This document shows, piece after piece, positions 1 to 9,966 of a stretch of DNA of 64,000 nucleotides. The stretch comes from AP-15 sp963747735. Lineage in GTDB: Bacteria > Pseudomonadota > Alphaproteobacteria > ATCC43930 > CGMCC-115725. Each line of letters opens with the position of its first letter. Positions within the stretch are counted from its first letter, which is position 1. The notes beneath the pieces were generated by a model. It was not told where the DNA came from. It ran no database searches and saw only the letters and a list, made by a program, of their open reading frames with translations. The stretch lies in assembly GCA_963747735.1 (NCBI GenBank), contig CAVVGE010000001.1, positions 124,001 through 188,000 on the forward strand, written 5' to 3'. Position numbers and translations under genes: made by a program.

Positions 1-1
1 C

Positions 2-1702
2 CGCCGGTTCGCAATCGTCGCCGTCTCGGGGATCGCTCGCGTCGCCGCCTTTATCGGCGTCGGCATCTTCGGCGCGCTCGCCGTCGCCGCGGTCAAGACC
101 GGCTCGCCCTTTGGCTATCTTTTGATTTTGCTCGCCCTGACCGCACCGTTGGCCGGGCTCCTCCATTGGCTCGAATCCTGGCTCGCCCACGACATCGCCT
201 ATCACCTCTTGGCCGAGATGCGGATCGCATTGTTCGACAAGCTCGACACGCTGGCGCCGGCCTATCTGCTGCGGCGGCGCTCCGGCGATCTGATCGCGCT
301 CGCCAGCCAGGACGTCGAGACGATCGAATATTTCTTTGCCCATACCGTGGCGCCGGCGTTGGTAGCGGTGCTGGTTCCGGCGACCGTGCTGGTCGTGCTG
401 GCTGTCGTCGCCTGGCCGGTCGCGCTGGCGCTGCTGCCGTTTGTGCTTTTTGCCGGGCTGGCGCCGATCGTGACGCGGACCCGGATCGACCGGCTCGGGG
501 GGCAGGCGCGCGATGCGCTGGGATTGCTCGGCGCCTATGTCACCGAGACGATCCAGGGGCTCGCCGACCTCGTCGCCTTTGAGGCGGTGGCCGGACGACG
601 CCGTGTCTTTATGGACCTGGTCGGCGCCTATCAGAAGCTGCGGCTGGAGCTGCTCGCCGATTTGTCGACGCAGACCGCGCGGCTCGAGATCGTCACCGGG
701 CTTGGCGGTCTCGCGGTCGCTGTGGTCGGCGCGCGCCTCGCTGCCGAGCATCATCTGGCCACGACCACTCTGCCGCTCTTGATCCTGATCGCGCTCGCCT
801 CGTTCCTGCCGATCTCCGAAATCGCCCAGGTCAGCCGCCAGCTCGCCGACACGATCGCCTCGACCCGCCGGTTCTACGCCGTGCACCACGAAGAGCCGAC
901 GGTGGTCGATGGCCCGCTATGTCCGCCGGAGCCTGCGGGCGGCTCGGCGATCCGGTTTGAAGCGGCGAGCTTCACCTATCCGGGCGCGCGCCGGCCGGCG
1001 CTGAGCGGGATCAGCCTTTCTGTCCCAGCCGGGGCGACACTGGCCCTGGTCGGCCCGTCGGGGGCCGGCAAGACCACGCTGGCAAGCCTGCTGCTGCGGT
1101 TCTGGGACCCGAATGCCGGGCAGATCCTGATCGACGGCGTCGATCTGCGCGATTTCGACCTCGACCATCTGCGCCGCCGCGTCTCGCTGGTGTCGCAGGA
1201 TACGTATCTCTTCAACGACACGTTGCGCGCCAATGTAGCGCTCGCCCGGCCCGAGGCCGACGAGGAAGAAATCCGCCGCGCGCTCGAACAGGCCGCGCTC
1301 GCTGATTTTGTCGCGAGCCTGCCCGAGGGGCTCGACACCCCGGTCGGCGAGCGTGGCGTGCAATTATCGGGCGGGCAGCGCCAGCGAGTGGCGATCGCCC
1401 GCGCTTTTCTGAAGAACGCGCCGACTTTGGTGCTCGACGAAGCGACCTCGCATCTCGACGCGGTCAGCGAGGCGCAGGTGCGCGGCGCGCTCGATGCGCT
1501 GATGCGCGACCGCACGACGATCGTCATCGCCCATCGTCTCTCGACGGTGCGCAACGCCGATCTCCTGGGGGTGCTCGACCATGGCCGCCTGGTCGAAACC
1601 GGCAGCCATGCCGCGCTCCTCGCCCGCGGCGGGCTCTACGCCCGCCTCATTCGCCGCCAGCTCGAAGGCGCGCGCCAGCCGCTGCGCGCCGCTGGGAATT
1701 GA
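2..1702 (+). CDS. ABC exporter, fused permease-ATPase (CydC-like), 5' end cut by window
   Basis: Inner-membrane ABC half-transporter with an N-terminal transmembrane domain and a C-terminal nucleotide-binding domain. The frame is open from the first bases, so only a short N-terminal piece lies outside; the first in-window start (TTG at 122) is internal to the fold. Visible: several hydrophobic helices in the first 290 residues, then Walker A GPSGAGKTT, Q-loop in VSQDTYLF, signature LSGGQRQRVAIARA, Walker B TLVLDEATSHLD and the H-loop IVIAHRLST. This is the type I exporter architecture of the CydC/thiol-reductant exporter group. The exact substrate cannot be read from the sequence, and the partner subunit, if any, would lie to the left. 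The gene ends 63 bp before the convergent BI-1 gene. Confidence 0.88.
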   Translation, partial: RRFAIVAVSGIARVAAFIGVGIFGALAVAAVKTGSPFGYLLILLALTAPLAGLLHWLESWLAHDIAYHLLAEMRIALFDKLDTLAPAYLLRRRSGDLIALASQDVETIEYFFAHTVAPALVAVLVPATVLVVLAVVAWPVALALLPFVLFAGLAPIVTRTRIDRLGGQARDALGLLGAYVTETIQGLADLVAFEAVAGRRRVFMDLVGAYQKLRLELLADLSTQTARLEIVTGLGGLAVAVVGARLAAEHHLATTTLPLLILIALASFLPISEIAQVSRQLADTIASTRRFYAVHHEEPTVVDGPLCPPEPAGGSAIRFEAASFTYPGARRPALSGISLSVPAGATLALVGPSGAGKTTLASLLLRFWDPNAGQILIDGVDLRDFDLDHLRRRVSLVSQDTYLFNDTLRANVALARPEADEEEIRRALEQAALADFVASLPEGLDTPVGERGVQLSGGQRQRVAIARAFLKNAPTLVLDEATSHLDAVSEAQVRGALDALMRDRTTIVIAHRLSTVRNADLLGVLDHGRLVETGSHAALLARGGLYARLIRRQLEGARQPLRAAGN

Positions 1703-1765
1703 ATCGAAACGGGCCGCCCCGCAACGCGAGACGGCCCGTTCCTGAGGTTTGGGTTTCGGCCGGCG

Positions 1766-2482
1766 TCAACTGCGCCTTGTGCCCATCAGCTGCAGCAGCA
1801 TCATGAACAGGTTGATAAAGTCGAGATAGAGCCGCAGCGCCCCCATGATCGCCTTCTTGCTGGTGATCTCGGCGCCGTCGGCGGCGTAGTACATCTCCTT
1901 GATCTGCTGCGTGTCCCAGGCGGTCAGGCCGGTAAAGACGAGGACCCCGATCACCGAGATCGCGAATTGCAGCGCCGAGGAGGCGATGAACATGTTGACG
2001 AGCGAGGCGATGATGACACCGATCAGCCCCATAAACAGAAACGAGCCGAACTGCGACAGATCGCGCCGCGTCGTATAGCCGTAGAGGCTCATCCCGGCAA
2101 AGGTGCCGGCGGTGATGAAGAACACCCGCGCGATGCTCGATTGGGTGAAGACAAGGAACACCATCGCCAGGGACAGGCCCATCAGCGCCGAGTAGCCCCA
2201 GAAGACGAGCTGCAAGGTGCTCGCCTGCATCCGCTGCGCGCCAAAGCTCATCAGCATGACAAGCCCGAGCGGCGCCAGAATAATAAGCCAGATCAGCGGG
2301 GTGTGCTGAATCGCCTGGTAAAAGCCGGAGGCAGCGGCGACATAGGCGACGATGCCGGTGATCGCCAGCCCCGACGCCATGTAGTTGTAGACGCGGAGCA
2401 TGTAATTCCGCAGGCCGACATCGACGCCGACCTGCATGTCCGCCGATCGCACCGTCCAGCGGGGCTGCGAACCGAGAGCCAT
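1766..2482 (-). CDS. Bax inhibitor-1/YccA family membrane protein
   Basis: A 238-residue integral membrane protein of the BI-1/YccA (YbhL-like) family, with about seven hydrophobic helices and the family's conserved C-terminal half (WDTQQIK, then YLDFINLFMMLLQLMG near the end). The start MALGSQPRW is chosen because GGAGGGGG stands 4-5 bases upstream; the frame continues much further upstream but only as antisense of the permease. In other bacteria these proteins act as calcium or proton leak channels or modulate FtsH proteolysis; the role here is inferred only from family. It lies 104 bp downstream of the permease gene on the same strand and may be cotranscribed. Confidence 0.9.
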   Translation of the reverse strand: MALGSQPRWTVRSADMQVGVDVGLRNYMLRVYNYMASGLAITGIVAYVAAASGFYQAIQHTPLIWLIILAPLGLVMLMSFGAQRMQASTLQLVFWGYSALMGLSLAMVFLVFTQSSIARVFFITAGTFAGMSLYGYTTRRDLSQFGSFLFMGLIGVIIASLVNMFIASSALQFAISVIGVLVFTGLTAWDTQQIKEMYYAADGAEITSKKAIMGALRLYLDFINLFMMLLQLMGTRRS

Positions 2483-2586
2483 AAACCCCCTCCAAAGAGA
2501 GAAGCAACCGCGAGGCTCATGCCTCGTGCCCGGCATATTGGCACAAAACACGACCCATTCAATAACCTCGCGGACGGCCCGCCAGG

Positions 2587-5108
2587 TCACTCGTTGCGCA
2601 AATAGGGTGCCGCTTTGGCGCCGAGCGCCCGCCAGGCGCCGGCAAAGCCGAGACCCAAGGTCAGCACCATCGCGGCCGCCGCCGTCCACAACAGCGGCAC
2701 CGGCAGGAAGACCCAGTCGAGCCCTAACGACCGGGTCACCAGCAAATAGGCCGCCAAGGTCCCGAAGACGCCGGCGGCAAGCACGCAGAAGAAGCCCAGG
2801 AGGCCGTGCTCGATCAGAAAAGCGCTGGCTATAGCGGCCCGCGTCGCGCCCAGCACCTTCAGCACCACCGCGTCGTAGACCCGGCGGCGGTGCCCGGCGG
2901 CGACCGCCCCACCCAGCACCAGCACGCCGGCGCCGAGCGTGACGAGCGCGGTCAGCTGCACCGCCCGGCCGATCATGCCGACGATCCGATCGACGGCGGC
3001 GAGCGCCTCGCGCACGTCGATCGCCGAAACATTGGGGAATCGCTCGGTCACCCGGCGCACCAGCAGCTCGTTCCCGCCCGCCGGCAGATAGACGACCGCC
3101 AGATGGGTTTGCGGCGCGTGCTCCAAGATCCCCGGTGCGAACACCATGACAAAGTTGATGCCGAGCCGCTGCCAGTCGATCGCCCGCAAATTGGCGATGC
3201 GCGCGGTGATCTCCCGGCCGAGCAGGTTGACGGTCAGCGTATCGCCGATGCGGAGACCCATCCCGCGGGCGAGCGCCGCATCGAACGAGACCAGCGGCGG
3301 GCCGTGATAGTCGCGCGGCCACCATTCGCCGGCGGCAAGGCGTGAGCCAGGCGGGAGACTTGCGGCATAGGTGATGCCTCGGTCGCTGTCGAGCGCCCAG
3401 CGTGCGTCCGGCTCGACCGTTGCCGCATCGACCGGAACGCCGTTGAGGCGCGTGATGCGGCCACGCATCATCGGCACTTCTTCAAATCGCGCGCGGGGGG
3501 TGGCACGCACGATCTCCTCGAAGCCGGGGAGCTCGTTCGACTGGATATCGATAAAGAAATAGGCGGGCGCGGTCGCGGGCAGACGATCGCCGATTTCGTG
3601 CGCGAGATTGCCTTCGACCAGCGCGACCGTGATCAGCACTGTGAGACCAAGCCCCAGCGACAGCATGATCTGTCCGGTCGGAGCACCCGGCCGATGCAGG
3701 TTGGCCACCGCGAGGCGCAGCATCGGGCGGCGCGGCTGGCCGAGCTTGCCAGCGCCGAGCACGAAGAGCGCACCGGCCGCGCGAAAGAGCGCGAAGGCGA
3801 CAATTGTGCCGGCGAGGAACCACAGCGTCACGCTATGGTCCGAAGCAAAGGCAAGGACGAAGGCGGCGAGCGTCAGCGCCAGCACCGCCGTCGCGCCCAG
3901 CACCAGGAGCGAGGGGCGGCGGGTGGCGCGCTCCACCCGGTCGCGAAACAGCGCCCCGGCGGGGACCCGGCCGATCGCGGCGAGCGGCCCCAGCGAAAAG
4001 ACGAGCGTCGTCAACAGGCCGTAAACCGCCGCTGCCGCGAGCGGCCGCGGATGGATCGCGAGCCCCGCCGAAACCGGCAGCAGGTTTGCAAAAAAAGGTG
4101 CTGCCACGATCGGCGCCAAGGCGCCGACCGCCAGGCCGATCATGATCGCGACGGCGGCAATCCCGACGATCTCGACGAAATAGACGGCGAAGACGAGACG
4201 GGTCGAGGCGCCCAGGCATTTCAAGGCGGCAATCGTCGGAGTCTTGGCGGCGATGTAAAAAGCAACCGCGTTGCCGACCCCGACCCCGCCGACCAGCAGC
4301 GCCGTCAGCCCGATCAGCGACAGATAGAGGCCGACCCGGTCGACCAGCCGGCGCAATGACGGCGTCGCCTCGGCAAAGCTGCGGAGCTGCCATCCGGCCT
4401 GGGGAAAGGCGGCGCGGGCGGCGGCGATCCACCGGGTGGGACCGGTGCCGGCCGGCAGCCGCAGCCGGTAATGGTAATTCACCAGGGCGCCCGGCTGGAC
4501 GATTCCGGTCTCGATCAGCGCGGCGGCAGAGATGATCACGCGCGGGCCGAAGGTCAGGCCGCCCGCCAAGGCGTCGGGCTCGTGCGCAATCGTGCCGCGC
4601 ACTTCAATCACCGCCCGGCCGATCTCGACCTCGTCTCCGATGGCGACACCGAGCCGGGCGAGCAAGGCCGGATCGACGACCGCGCCGAATTTCCCGTCCA
4701 TCCGGGCGAGCGCCCGCTCGAGAGGCTGCGGCGGCGACAAAACGAGCGCGCCGAAAAGCGGGTAAGCCCGATCGACCGCTTTCAGCTCGATCAGGCTTCG
4801 CCGATTGCCGTTGCCGGTGCGCGCCATCGCGCGCAAGGCGGCGATCTCGGACAGCGTGCCGCTGCGCGCCAGAAAGGCGCGTTCGGCCGGGCCTGCCGGC
4901 CGATAGGCAAGGCGCGCCTCGACATCGCCGCCGAGCAGCTCGCGGGCATTGCCGGTGATGCCGGCGACGACCGCGGCGGTGAGCGAGCCGATGCCGGCAA
5001 TCGCGGCCACACCAAGGACAAGGCAGGCGAGAAAGACCCGGAGACCGCGCAGACCGCCGCGCAATTCGCGGCGGGCGAGCCTGAGCGCAAGGAACGGCGA
5101 AGCGGCGC

Positions 5109-5112
<4 letters not shown>
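2587..5112 (-). CDS. FtsX-like ABC transporter permease (YbbP type)
   Basis: An 841-residue permease of the MacB/FtsX superfamily. A first TM helix near residues 20-45 is followed by a large extracytoplasmic domain, FtsX-type helix bundles around residues 255-380 and 715-835, and a middle hydrophobic block around 400-500. This duplicated FtsX arrangement of about 800 residues is that of YbbP-like permeases. They work with a LolD/YbbA ATPase, encoded immediately upstream with an ATGA overlap (ATPase stop within the permease start), so the two are translationally coupled. Likely role: lipid or lipoprotein handling in the envelope; substrate unknown. Confidence 0.9.
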
Positions 5113-5876
<764 letters not shown>

Positions 5877-5887
5877 GCGTCTCTTGG

Positions 5888-6655
5888 TCAGAAGGGCACC
5901 GAAACCTCAGACGATATGGCCCGGCGCCGGCTGCTTTCAACGCGACCCGTCGAGCGCCGCCGCTTTAGACCGGCATGGTGCGGCGCTGGTGCGCGCGGCC
6001 GATGCGGGCAGTCTCCTCGCGGTGGCCGGCGACGCTTGACCCCGAGCAGCAGCTCGCCCTCCGGGTTGAGCGGCCACGGGTCGCAGCGCGCGATGTATTC
6101 CTCGGCCGTAAGGCCCCAGATCGGCGCCGCCGTCGCCTCGGAGCCGCGCCCGCGCGTGCCGATGCCGAGATATCGGCTGCCCGCCTCGCCCGCCGCGCCA
6201 TGCAGCCGCGCCGCCGGCGAGGGCAGCGCCGGATCGACCCCCGCGGCATGGTGCGGATAGCGGCAGGATTCGACAAAAGCGCGCACGGCGGCGGCGCTCT
6301 CGGCCTGGCACAGCAGCACGCCATGCACGCCGCGGCCCAGGATCTGGCGGAATTGCCACGCATTGTGACGGACGTTCATGGCGTCGGTGCCGTTGACCGG
6401 CGCCTCGACGATGACCGCGGGTGTGCGATGGCCGGAGCGCGCCGGCCCGCCCTCGACCAGCCCCTGCATGTATTCGGCGAGGCCCGCCATGTCGAAGGCG
6501 CCGTGCTCCATCCCGACATTGATATAGTCGGCCCAGCTCAGCGCATCCGCGCGGCCTTGCGCACGCGTCAGCACATGGCCGCTATGGCCGCCGACATAAT
6601 AGATCGCCTGGTCTTGCGCCAATAGCTCGATCGCCCGGTTGATGCGCTGCGCCAT
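5888..6655 (-). pseudogene. HpcH/HpaI aldolase family gene with internal deletion and frame shift
   Basis: The first about 210 residues (from MAQRINRAIELLAQD) are a good HpcH/HpaI class II aldolase: the GMEHGAFD and VEAPVN segments, CRYPHHAAGVDPALP and GTRGRGSEATAAPIWG, ending at PEGELLLGVK. Family members then continue for roughly 80-90 more residues. Here the frame turns into Arg/Pro-rich nonsense after LLGVK and stops at 5888. In the next frame the same DNA encodes AGHREETARIGRAHQ and TMPV, stop at 5965, which resembles the authentic family C-terminus. I infer deletion of the segment in between with loss of frame. The catalytic metal site in the lost part would be incomplete, so the product is probably inactive. 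Confidence 0.75.
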
Positions 6656-6674
6656 GGCTCCTCTTCTCCCGATT

Positions 6675-6734
6675 GATTGACCGCCCGGCCGATTGACGGC
6701 CCGCCCGATTGACCGCCCGCCCGATTGACCGCCT
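6675..6734. repeat. 16-bp tandem repeat (about 3.7 copies) upstream of tRNA-Leu
   Basis: Units of GATTGACCGCCCGCCC type begin at 6675, 6691, 6707 and 6723, with one or two substitutions. Each copy carries TTGACC (TTGACG in the second), and the last copy supplies the apparent -35 box of the tRNA promoter. Confidence 0.9.
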
Positions 6735-6752
6735 CGCTGCCGCTGCTATAGT
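6725..6752 (+). promoter_or_regulatory. Promoter of tRNA-Leu
   Basis: TTGACC (6725-6730), 16-base spacer, TATAGT (6747-6752), 12 bases before the mature tRNA 5' end. Both hexamers are close to the sigma-70 consensus and the position fits a tRNA promoter. Confidence 0.6.
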
Positions 6753-6764
6753 CTCGCCCGGCCT

Positions 6765-6850
6765 GCGGGCGTGGCGGAATGGCAGACGCGGCAGACTCAA
6801 AATCTGTTGTCCGAGAGGACGTGGGAGTTCAAGTCTCCCCGCCCGCACCA
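6765..6850 (+). tRNA. tRNA-Leu (anticodon CAA)
   Basis: 86 nt including an encoded CCA. Acceptor stem GCGGGCG (6765-6771) pairs perfectly with CGCCCGC (6840-6846), discriminator A, CCA at 6848-6850. The D arm contains TGGCGGAATGGCAGACGC. The anticodon stem CAGA/TCTG closes a seven-base loop CTCAAAA with anticodon CAA, reading UUG. The long variable arm (TTGTCCGAGAGGACG region) is the class II signature of Leu/Ser tRNAs, and the T arm contains GTTCAAGTC. No integrated element was recognised at its 3' end. Confidence 0.97.
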
Positions 6851-7080
6851 ATCATTTGCAAGCCGGGTCATTTGCAAGCCGGGCTCCGGGATCTGAAAGG
6901 GTCCGCGAGACGCTGGCAATGGCGCCGCGTGGCGCCGAGGCGCGCCGCGCGACCCCTGCCGGCGACGCATGGCTCAATGGCCAGCCGCGCGGATTTCGCA
7001 TCCGGCGGGACCGTGCCGGCGTGCTACACTTTTTGCTGCGGAAAAGAGGGTTTTTTGCAACCGCGCGGAAAGGGACGGAA

Positions 7081-8784
7081 ATGGCGTATGACCTGCTGAT
7101 CAAAAACGGACGCATCGTCGACGGGTCGGGCATGCCGGCGTTTCGCGGCGATGTCGGCGTCAAGGACGGCAAGATCGTCGAAATCGGCAAGCTTTCCGGC
7201 CCCGCCCAGCGGACGATCGACGCCGAGGGGCATGTCGTGGCGCCCGGCTTTGTCGACAACCACTGCCATTACGATGCGCAGGTCACCTGGGACCCCTTAT
7301 GCTCGTTCTCGTCCGACCACGGCGTCACGACGGTCATGTTCGGCAATTGCTCCTTGGCATTGGCGCCGGTGCGCAAGGGTACCGCCAAGCGGGTCGCCGA
7401 GTTTTTGAGCTATGTCGAAGCGATCCCGATGGAGGTGCTGAACACGGTCGAGGTCGATTGGGAGACGATCCCGCAATATATGGACCGGCTCGACCGGAAT
7501 CTGGGCGTCAACATCGGTAATCTGATCGGCCACTCGACCGTGCGCTACTATGTGATGGGCGACGAGAGCCAGAAGCGCACCGCGAGCGACGACGAAATCG
7601 AGAAAATGCAGGATGTGGTGCGCGACGGCATCAAGGGTGGTGCCCTCGGCCTTTCGGTGTCGCGCAACAAGGGCCATTACGACCCGCAGGGCGTCCATAT
7701 CCCGGCGCTGTGGGCCGACGAGAAGGAAATCTTCGCGCTCGGCGACGTGTTGCGCGAGATGGGCACCGGGATCATTCAATCGGGTGGCGGCCGCAACGCC
7801 GAGCTCGACAACGGGCTGATGGCGCGCCTCAGCGAGGCGACCGGGCGCACCGTCATCTACAACAATTTGGGCCAGACCGTGCGCGAGCCCGACGCCTGGA
7901 AACGCCACATGGCGCGGGTCGAGGAGACCTCAAAGGCCGGCATCCGGGCCTATCCGCTGTGCAGCCCGAACCGCACGACGCAAAGCTTTACGATGCGCAA
8001 CTGCCAGGTGTTCCGCGGCTCGCCGACCTGGCACCCGATCCTCTTGTCCTCGGACGAAGAAAAGCTCGAGGCCTATGCCGACCCGGCGGTGCGGCAAAAG
8101 CTGCACGACGAGGTGGTCGAGCACTCGGTCGAGGTTCCGGCCGCCGGCTATTCGCGCGAATGGTACAACTATATGTGGGTCGAGACCCCGGTCCTCGAAA
8201 AGAACCAGGGGCTCAAGGGCAAGACCATCGGCCAGATCGCCAAGGACCAGAATAAGCGCGTGATCGACGCCTTTCTCGACCTCGTCGTCGAGGAGAACCT
8301 CGATACCGGGCTGATGCAGTCGGAAAACAATGTCGACGACGAAGCGATGGCCAAGATCCTGACCTATCCGAACGCGATCGTCGGCTTGTCGGATGGCGGC
8401 GCGCACGTCCAGTTCCACGGCGGCTACGGCTATTGCACGCGGCTCCTGTCGGAATGGGTGCGCGAGAAGAAGGTCATGACCTTGGAGCACGCGGTGCGGC
8501 GGTTGACCTTTGATTCGGCTTCCGCCTTGGGCCTCTACGACCGCGGGCTGATCCGCCCCGGCATGGCCGCCGACATCGTGATCTTCGATCCCGAGACGGT
8601 GCGCCCCTTGCCCGAAAGCATCGTCCACGACTTCCCGGCGGGCGGCTGGCGGGTCAAGGAGCCGGCGGCCGGCATCATGGCGACGATCGTCAACGGCCAG
8701 GTGCTGATGGAAAACGGCAAGCACACCGGCGCCCTCCCCGGCCGCGTCCTGCGCAACACCTACTACAAAGCCAACCACGCCTGA
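7081..8784 (+). CDS. N-acyl-D-amino-acid deacylase / D-aminoacylase family amidohydrolase
   Basis: A 567-residue metal-dependent hydrolase of the amidohydrolase superfamily (D-aminoacylase group). The N-terminal beta sandwich (DLLIKNGRIVDGSG) leads into VAPGFVDNHCHYDAQ, where the paired metal-ligand histidines sit, then NIGNLIGHSTVR, the NNLGQ strand, and VGLSDGGAHVQFHG with the catalytic Asp. The C-terminal strand RPGMAADIVIFDPETV closes the sandwich. The ATG at 7081 is chosen over the long upstream frame, which would run through the tRNA gene; AAGGGACGG lies just upstream. The expected reaction is hydrolysis of N-acyl-D-amino acids, but related enzymes act on other amides, so the substrate is uncertain. 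A strong terminator follows at 8814. Confidence 0.92.
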   Translation: MAYDLLIKNGRIVDGSGMPAFRGDVGVKDGKIVEIGKLSGPAQRTIDAEGHVVAPGFVDNHCHYDAQVTWDPLCSFSSDHGVTTVMFGNCSLALAPVRKGTAKRVAEFLSYVEAIPMEVLNTVEVDWETIPQYMDRLDRNLGVNIGNLIGHSTVRYYVMGDESQKRTASDDEIEKMQDVVRDGIKGGALGLSVSRNKGHYDPQGVHIPALWADEKEIFALGDVLREMGTGIIQSGGGRNAELDNGLMARLSEATGRTVIYNNLGQTVREPDAWKRHMARVEETSKAGIRAYPLCSPNRTTQSFTMRNCQVFRGSPTWHPILLSSDEEKLEAYADPAVRQKLHDEVVEHSVEVPAAGYSREWYNYMWVETPVLEKNQGLKGKTIGQIAKDQNKRVIDAFLDLVVEENLDTGLMQSENNVDDEAMAKILTYPNAIVGLSDGGAHVQFHGGYGYCTRLLSEWVREKKVMTLEHAVRRLTFDSASALGLYDRGLIRPGMAADIVIFDPETVRPLPESIVHDFPAGGWRVKEPAAGIMATIVNGQVLMENGKHTGALPGRVLRNTYYKANHA

Positions 8785-8813
8785 GCCGCTCCGCGCGCTT
8801 CACCAGGAACAAC

Positions 8814-8850
8814 GCCGCCCGCAGGCAGCCGCTTGCGGGCGGCCCTTTAT
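8814..8850 (+). terminator. Rho-independent terminator after the D-aminoacylase gene
   Basis: Perfect 10-bp stem GCCGCCCGCA / TGCGGGCGGC (8814-8823 with 8834-8843), 10-base loop, followed by CCTTTATTT. It also overlaps the end of the rmuC remnant on the opposite strand and could act in both directions. Confidence 0.8.
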
Positions 8851-9182
8851 TTGCGCCCGCCGTCAGCCCGGTGTCCCTTTTGGAACACCGGAAGCGCGGT
8901 TAAGTCCGGTGAATTGGGTGCCCGGGGTTCAATTTCGACTGGCGTCAGCTCGGCAATCAAGCAACCTGATGAGATGACACCCAGGTGTTCAAATCGTCGG
9001 GCGACCGGTAACACGCGCTGCTCGAGTGAACCGACCCCATGGTTGTATCGCTCGACCGCCTGTCGAAGAGATCGCCCAAGTTCACCCATATGCCCACCGA
9101 AGACTTTGATCCGATCGAACAGGTCGCGGGCGAGGCTGGCTACTGCCAGGGCGTTTTCAGAAAGTTTTTCCTGTTGCCATCC
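8847..9182 (-). pseudogene. rmuC: 3' remnant of rmuC (DNA recombination protein RmuC)
   Basis: Only the last about 110 codons of an RmuC-type protein remain, read from about 9182 down to the TAA at 8847. Recognisable family features: GWQQEKLSENALAVASLARD, then MGELGRSLRQAVERYNHGV, GSLEQRVLPVARRFEHLG and an ending with LTPVEIEPRAP, all typical of the RmuC C-terminus. Upstream of the YGWQQ segment the similarity stops abruptly and the expected nuclease-fold core is missing. The ATG at 9089 would give only an 80-residue peptide. I read this as a stub left by deletion or by insertion of the neighbouring PEP-CTERM segment. Confidence 0.75.
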
Positions 9183-9299
9183 ATAAAGAGAACCTGTCCT
9201 ACCTGGATCGGGAGATTGCGCGTTATAATTTTACGATGTATGCTGCGCGTGGAACGATTCGTTGCCTTATCAATAAGGCAATTCTTGAAGGGCACGCTG

Positions 9300-9905
9300 A
9301 TGATCATGAGAAGCACGATCGCCCGTCTGGCACGCGCTGCATTATGGACCGGCGCAGGCCTTGCAATGGCCAGCGGGCTGGCGTCTGCCGCCTCGGCGGC
9401 GCCGATAACCTATGTGCTGACTGGCGACTTCATCGGGCCTTCACAGGCAAGCGTCGCGTTCACCTGGACGATTACCGGCGATACCACGTCCGTGACCTCA
9501 ATTCAGGGCTTTCCTGCGGTGCCTTCGATCACTGACGTCCTCAACATCGCCGGCATCGGCAGCGTGCTGCCTGCAGAGCAGGTGTTCGTGGTCGCCGCCG
9601 ACATCGACAATGCAGCGGCTTTTGTCGATCTCGCGGGTAGTGCGGGAGTGGAGTGGAGGGCAACGGAGCTTTCCACATGGGGTGCGCTGACCCCGATCGG
9701 CCCGCTGAATGTTGCGTTTTTGGCGGCGCAGCCATTACCCACCAACATGGGGGATCTGAATGTCACGGGCGGTAGCAATCTCGTTTTTACCGCGACCGCG
9801 GGTACCCAAATTCCCGAGCCCGGCGCGCTCTGGCTGTTGCTAGGCGGCATTGTCGGGCTGATCGCGTACAGCGCGGTGCGGGCAATTCCCAAAGACGCGG
9901 TGTAG
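9300..9905 (+). CDS. Secreted protein with PEP-CTERM sorting signal, function unknown
   Basis: A 201-residue exported protein. Signal peptide over residues 1-35 (basic start MIMRSTIARLAR, hydrophobic stretch, small-residue cleavage region ASAAP). The middle is a low-complexity, Thr/Ala/Gly-rich beta-type domain without a recognised family. The C-terminus has the tripartite PEP-CTERM pattern: IPEP at residues 171-174, the hydrophobic helix LWLLLGGIVGLIAY, then a weakly basic tail with Arg and Lys. Such proteins are processed by an exosortase and usually go to the cell surface or extracellular matrix; no exosortase is in this window. A TATAAT hexamer lies at 9224-9229. Start at the first ATG of ATG-ATC-ATG, with AAGGG upstream. 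Confidence 0.8.
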   Translation: MIMRSTIARLARAALWTGAGLAMASGLASAASAAPITYVLTGDFIGPSQASVAFTWTITGDTTSVTSIQGFPAVPSITDVLNIAGIGSVLPAEQVFVVAADIDNAAAFVDLAGSAGVEWRATELSTWGALTPIGPLNVAFLAAQPLPTNMGDLNVTGGSNLVFTATAGTQIPEPGALWLLLGGIVGLIAYSAVRAIPKDAV

Positions 9906-9966
9906 CCACGCGGCCGGGGTGTTACTCGCTGAGCAAATAAGAAAAAGTAAGAAAAAGAAGAAAGAA

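Noticed and set aside
6709..7080. Upstream extension of the D-aminoacylase start
   Set aside because: It would translate through the tRNA-Leu gene; the ATG at 7081 has its own ribosome site and matches the family start.
6851..7080. Integrated element at the 3' end of tRNA-Leu
   Set aside because: A short GC-rich repeat (CATTTGCAAGCCGGG twice) follows the tRNA, but no integrase or duplicated tRNA end was seen.
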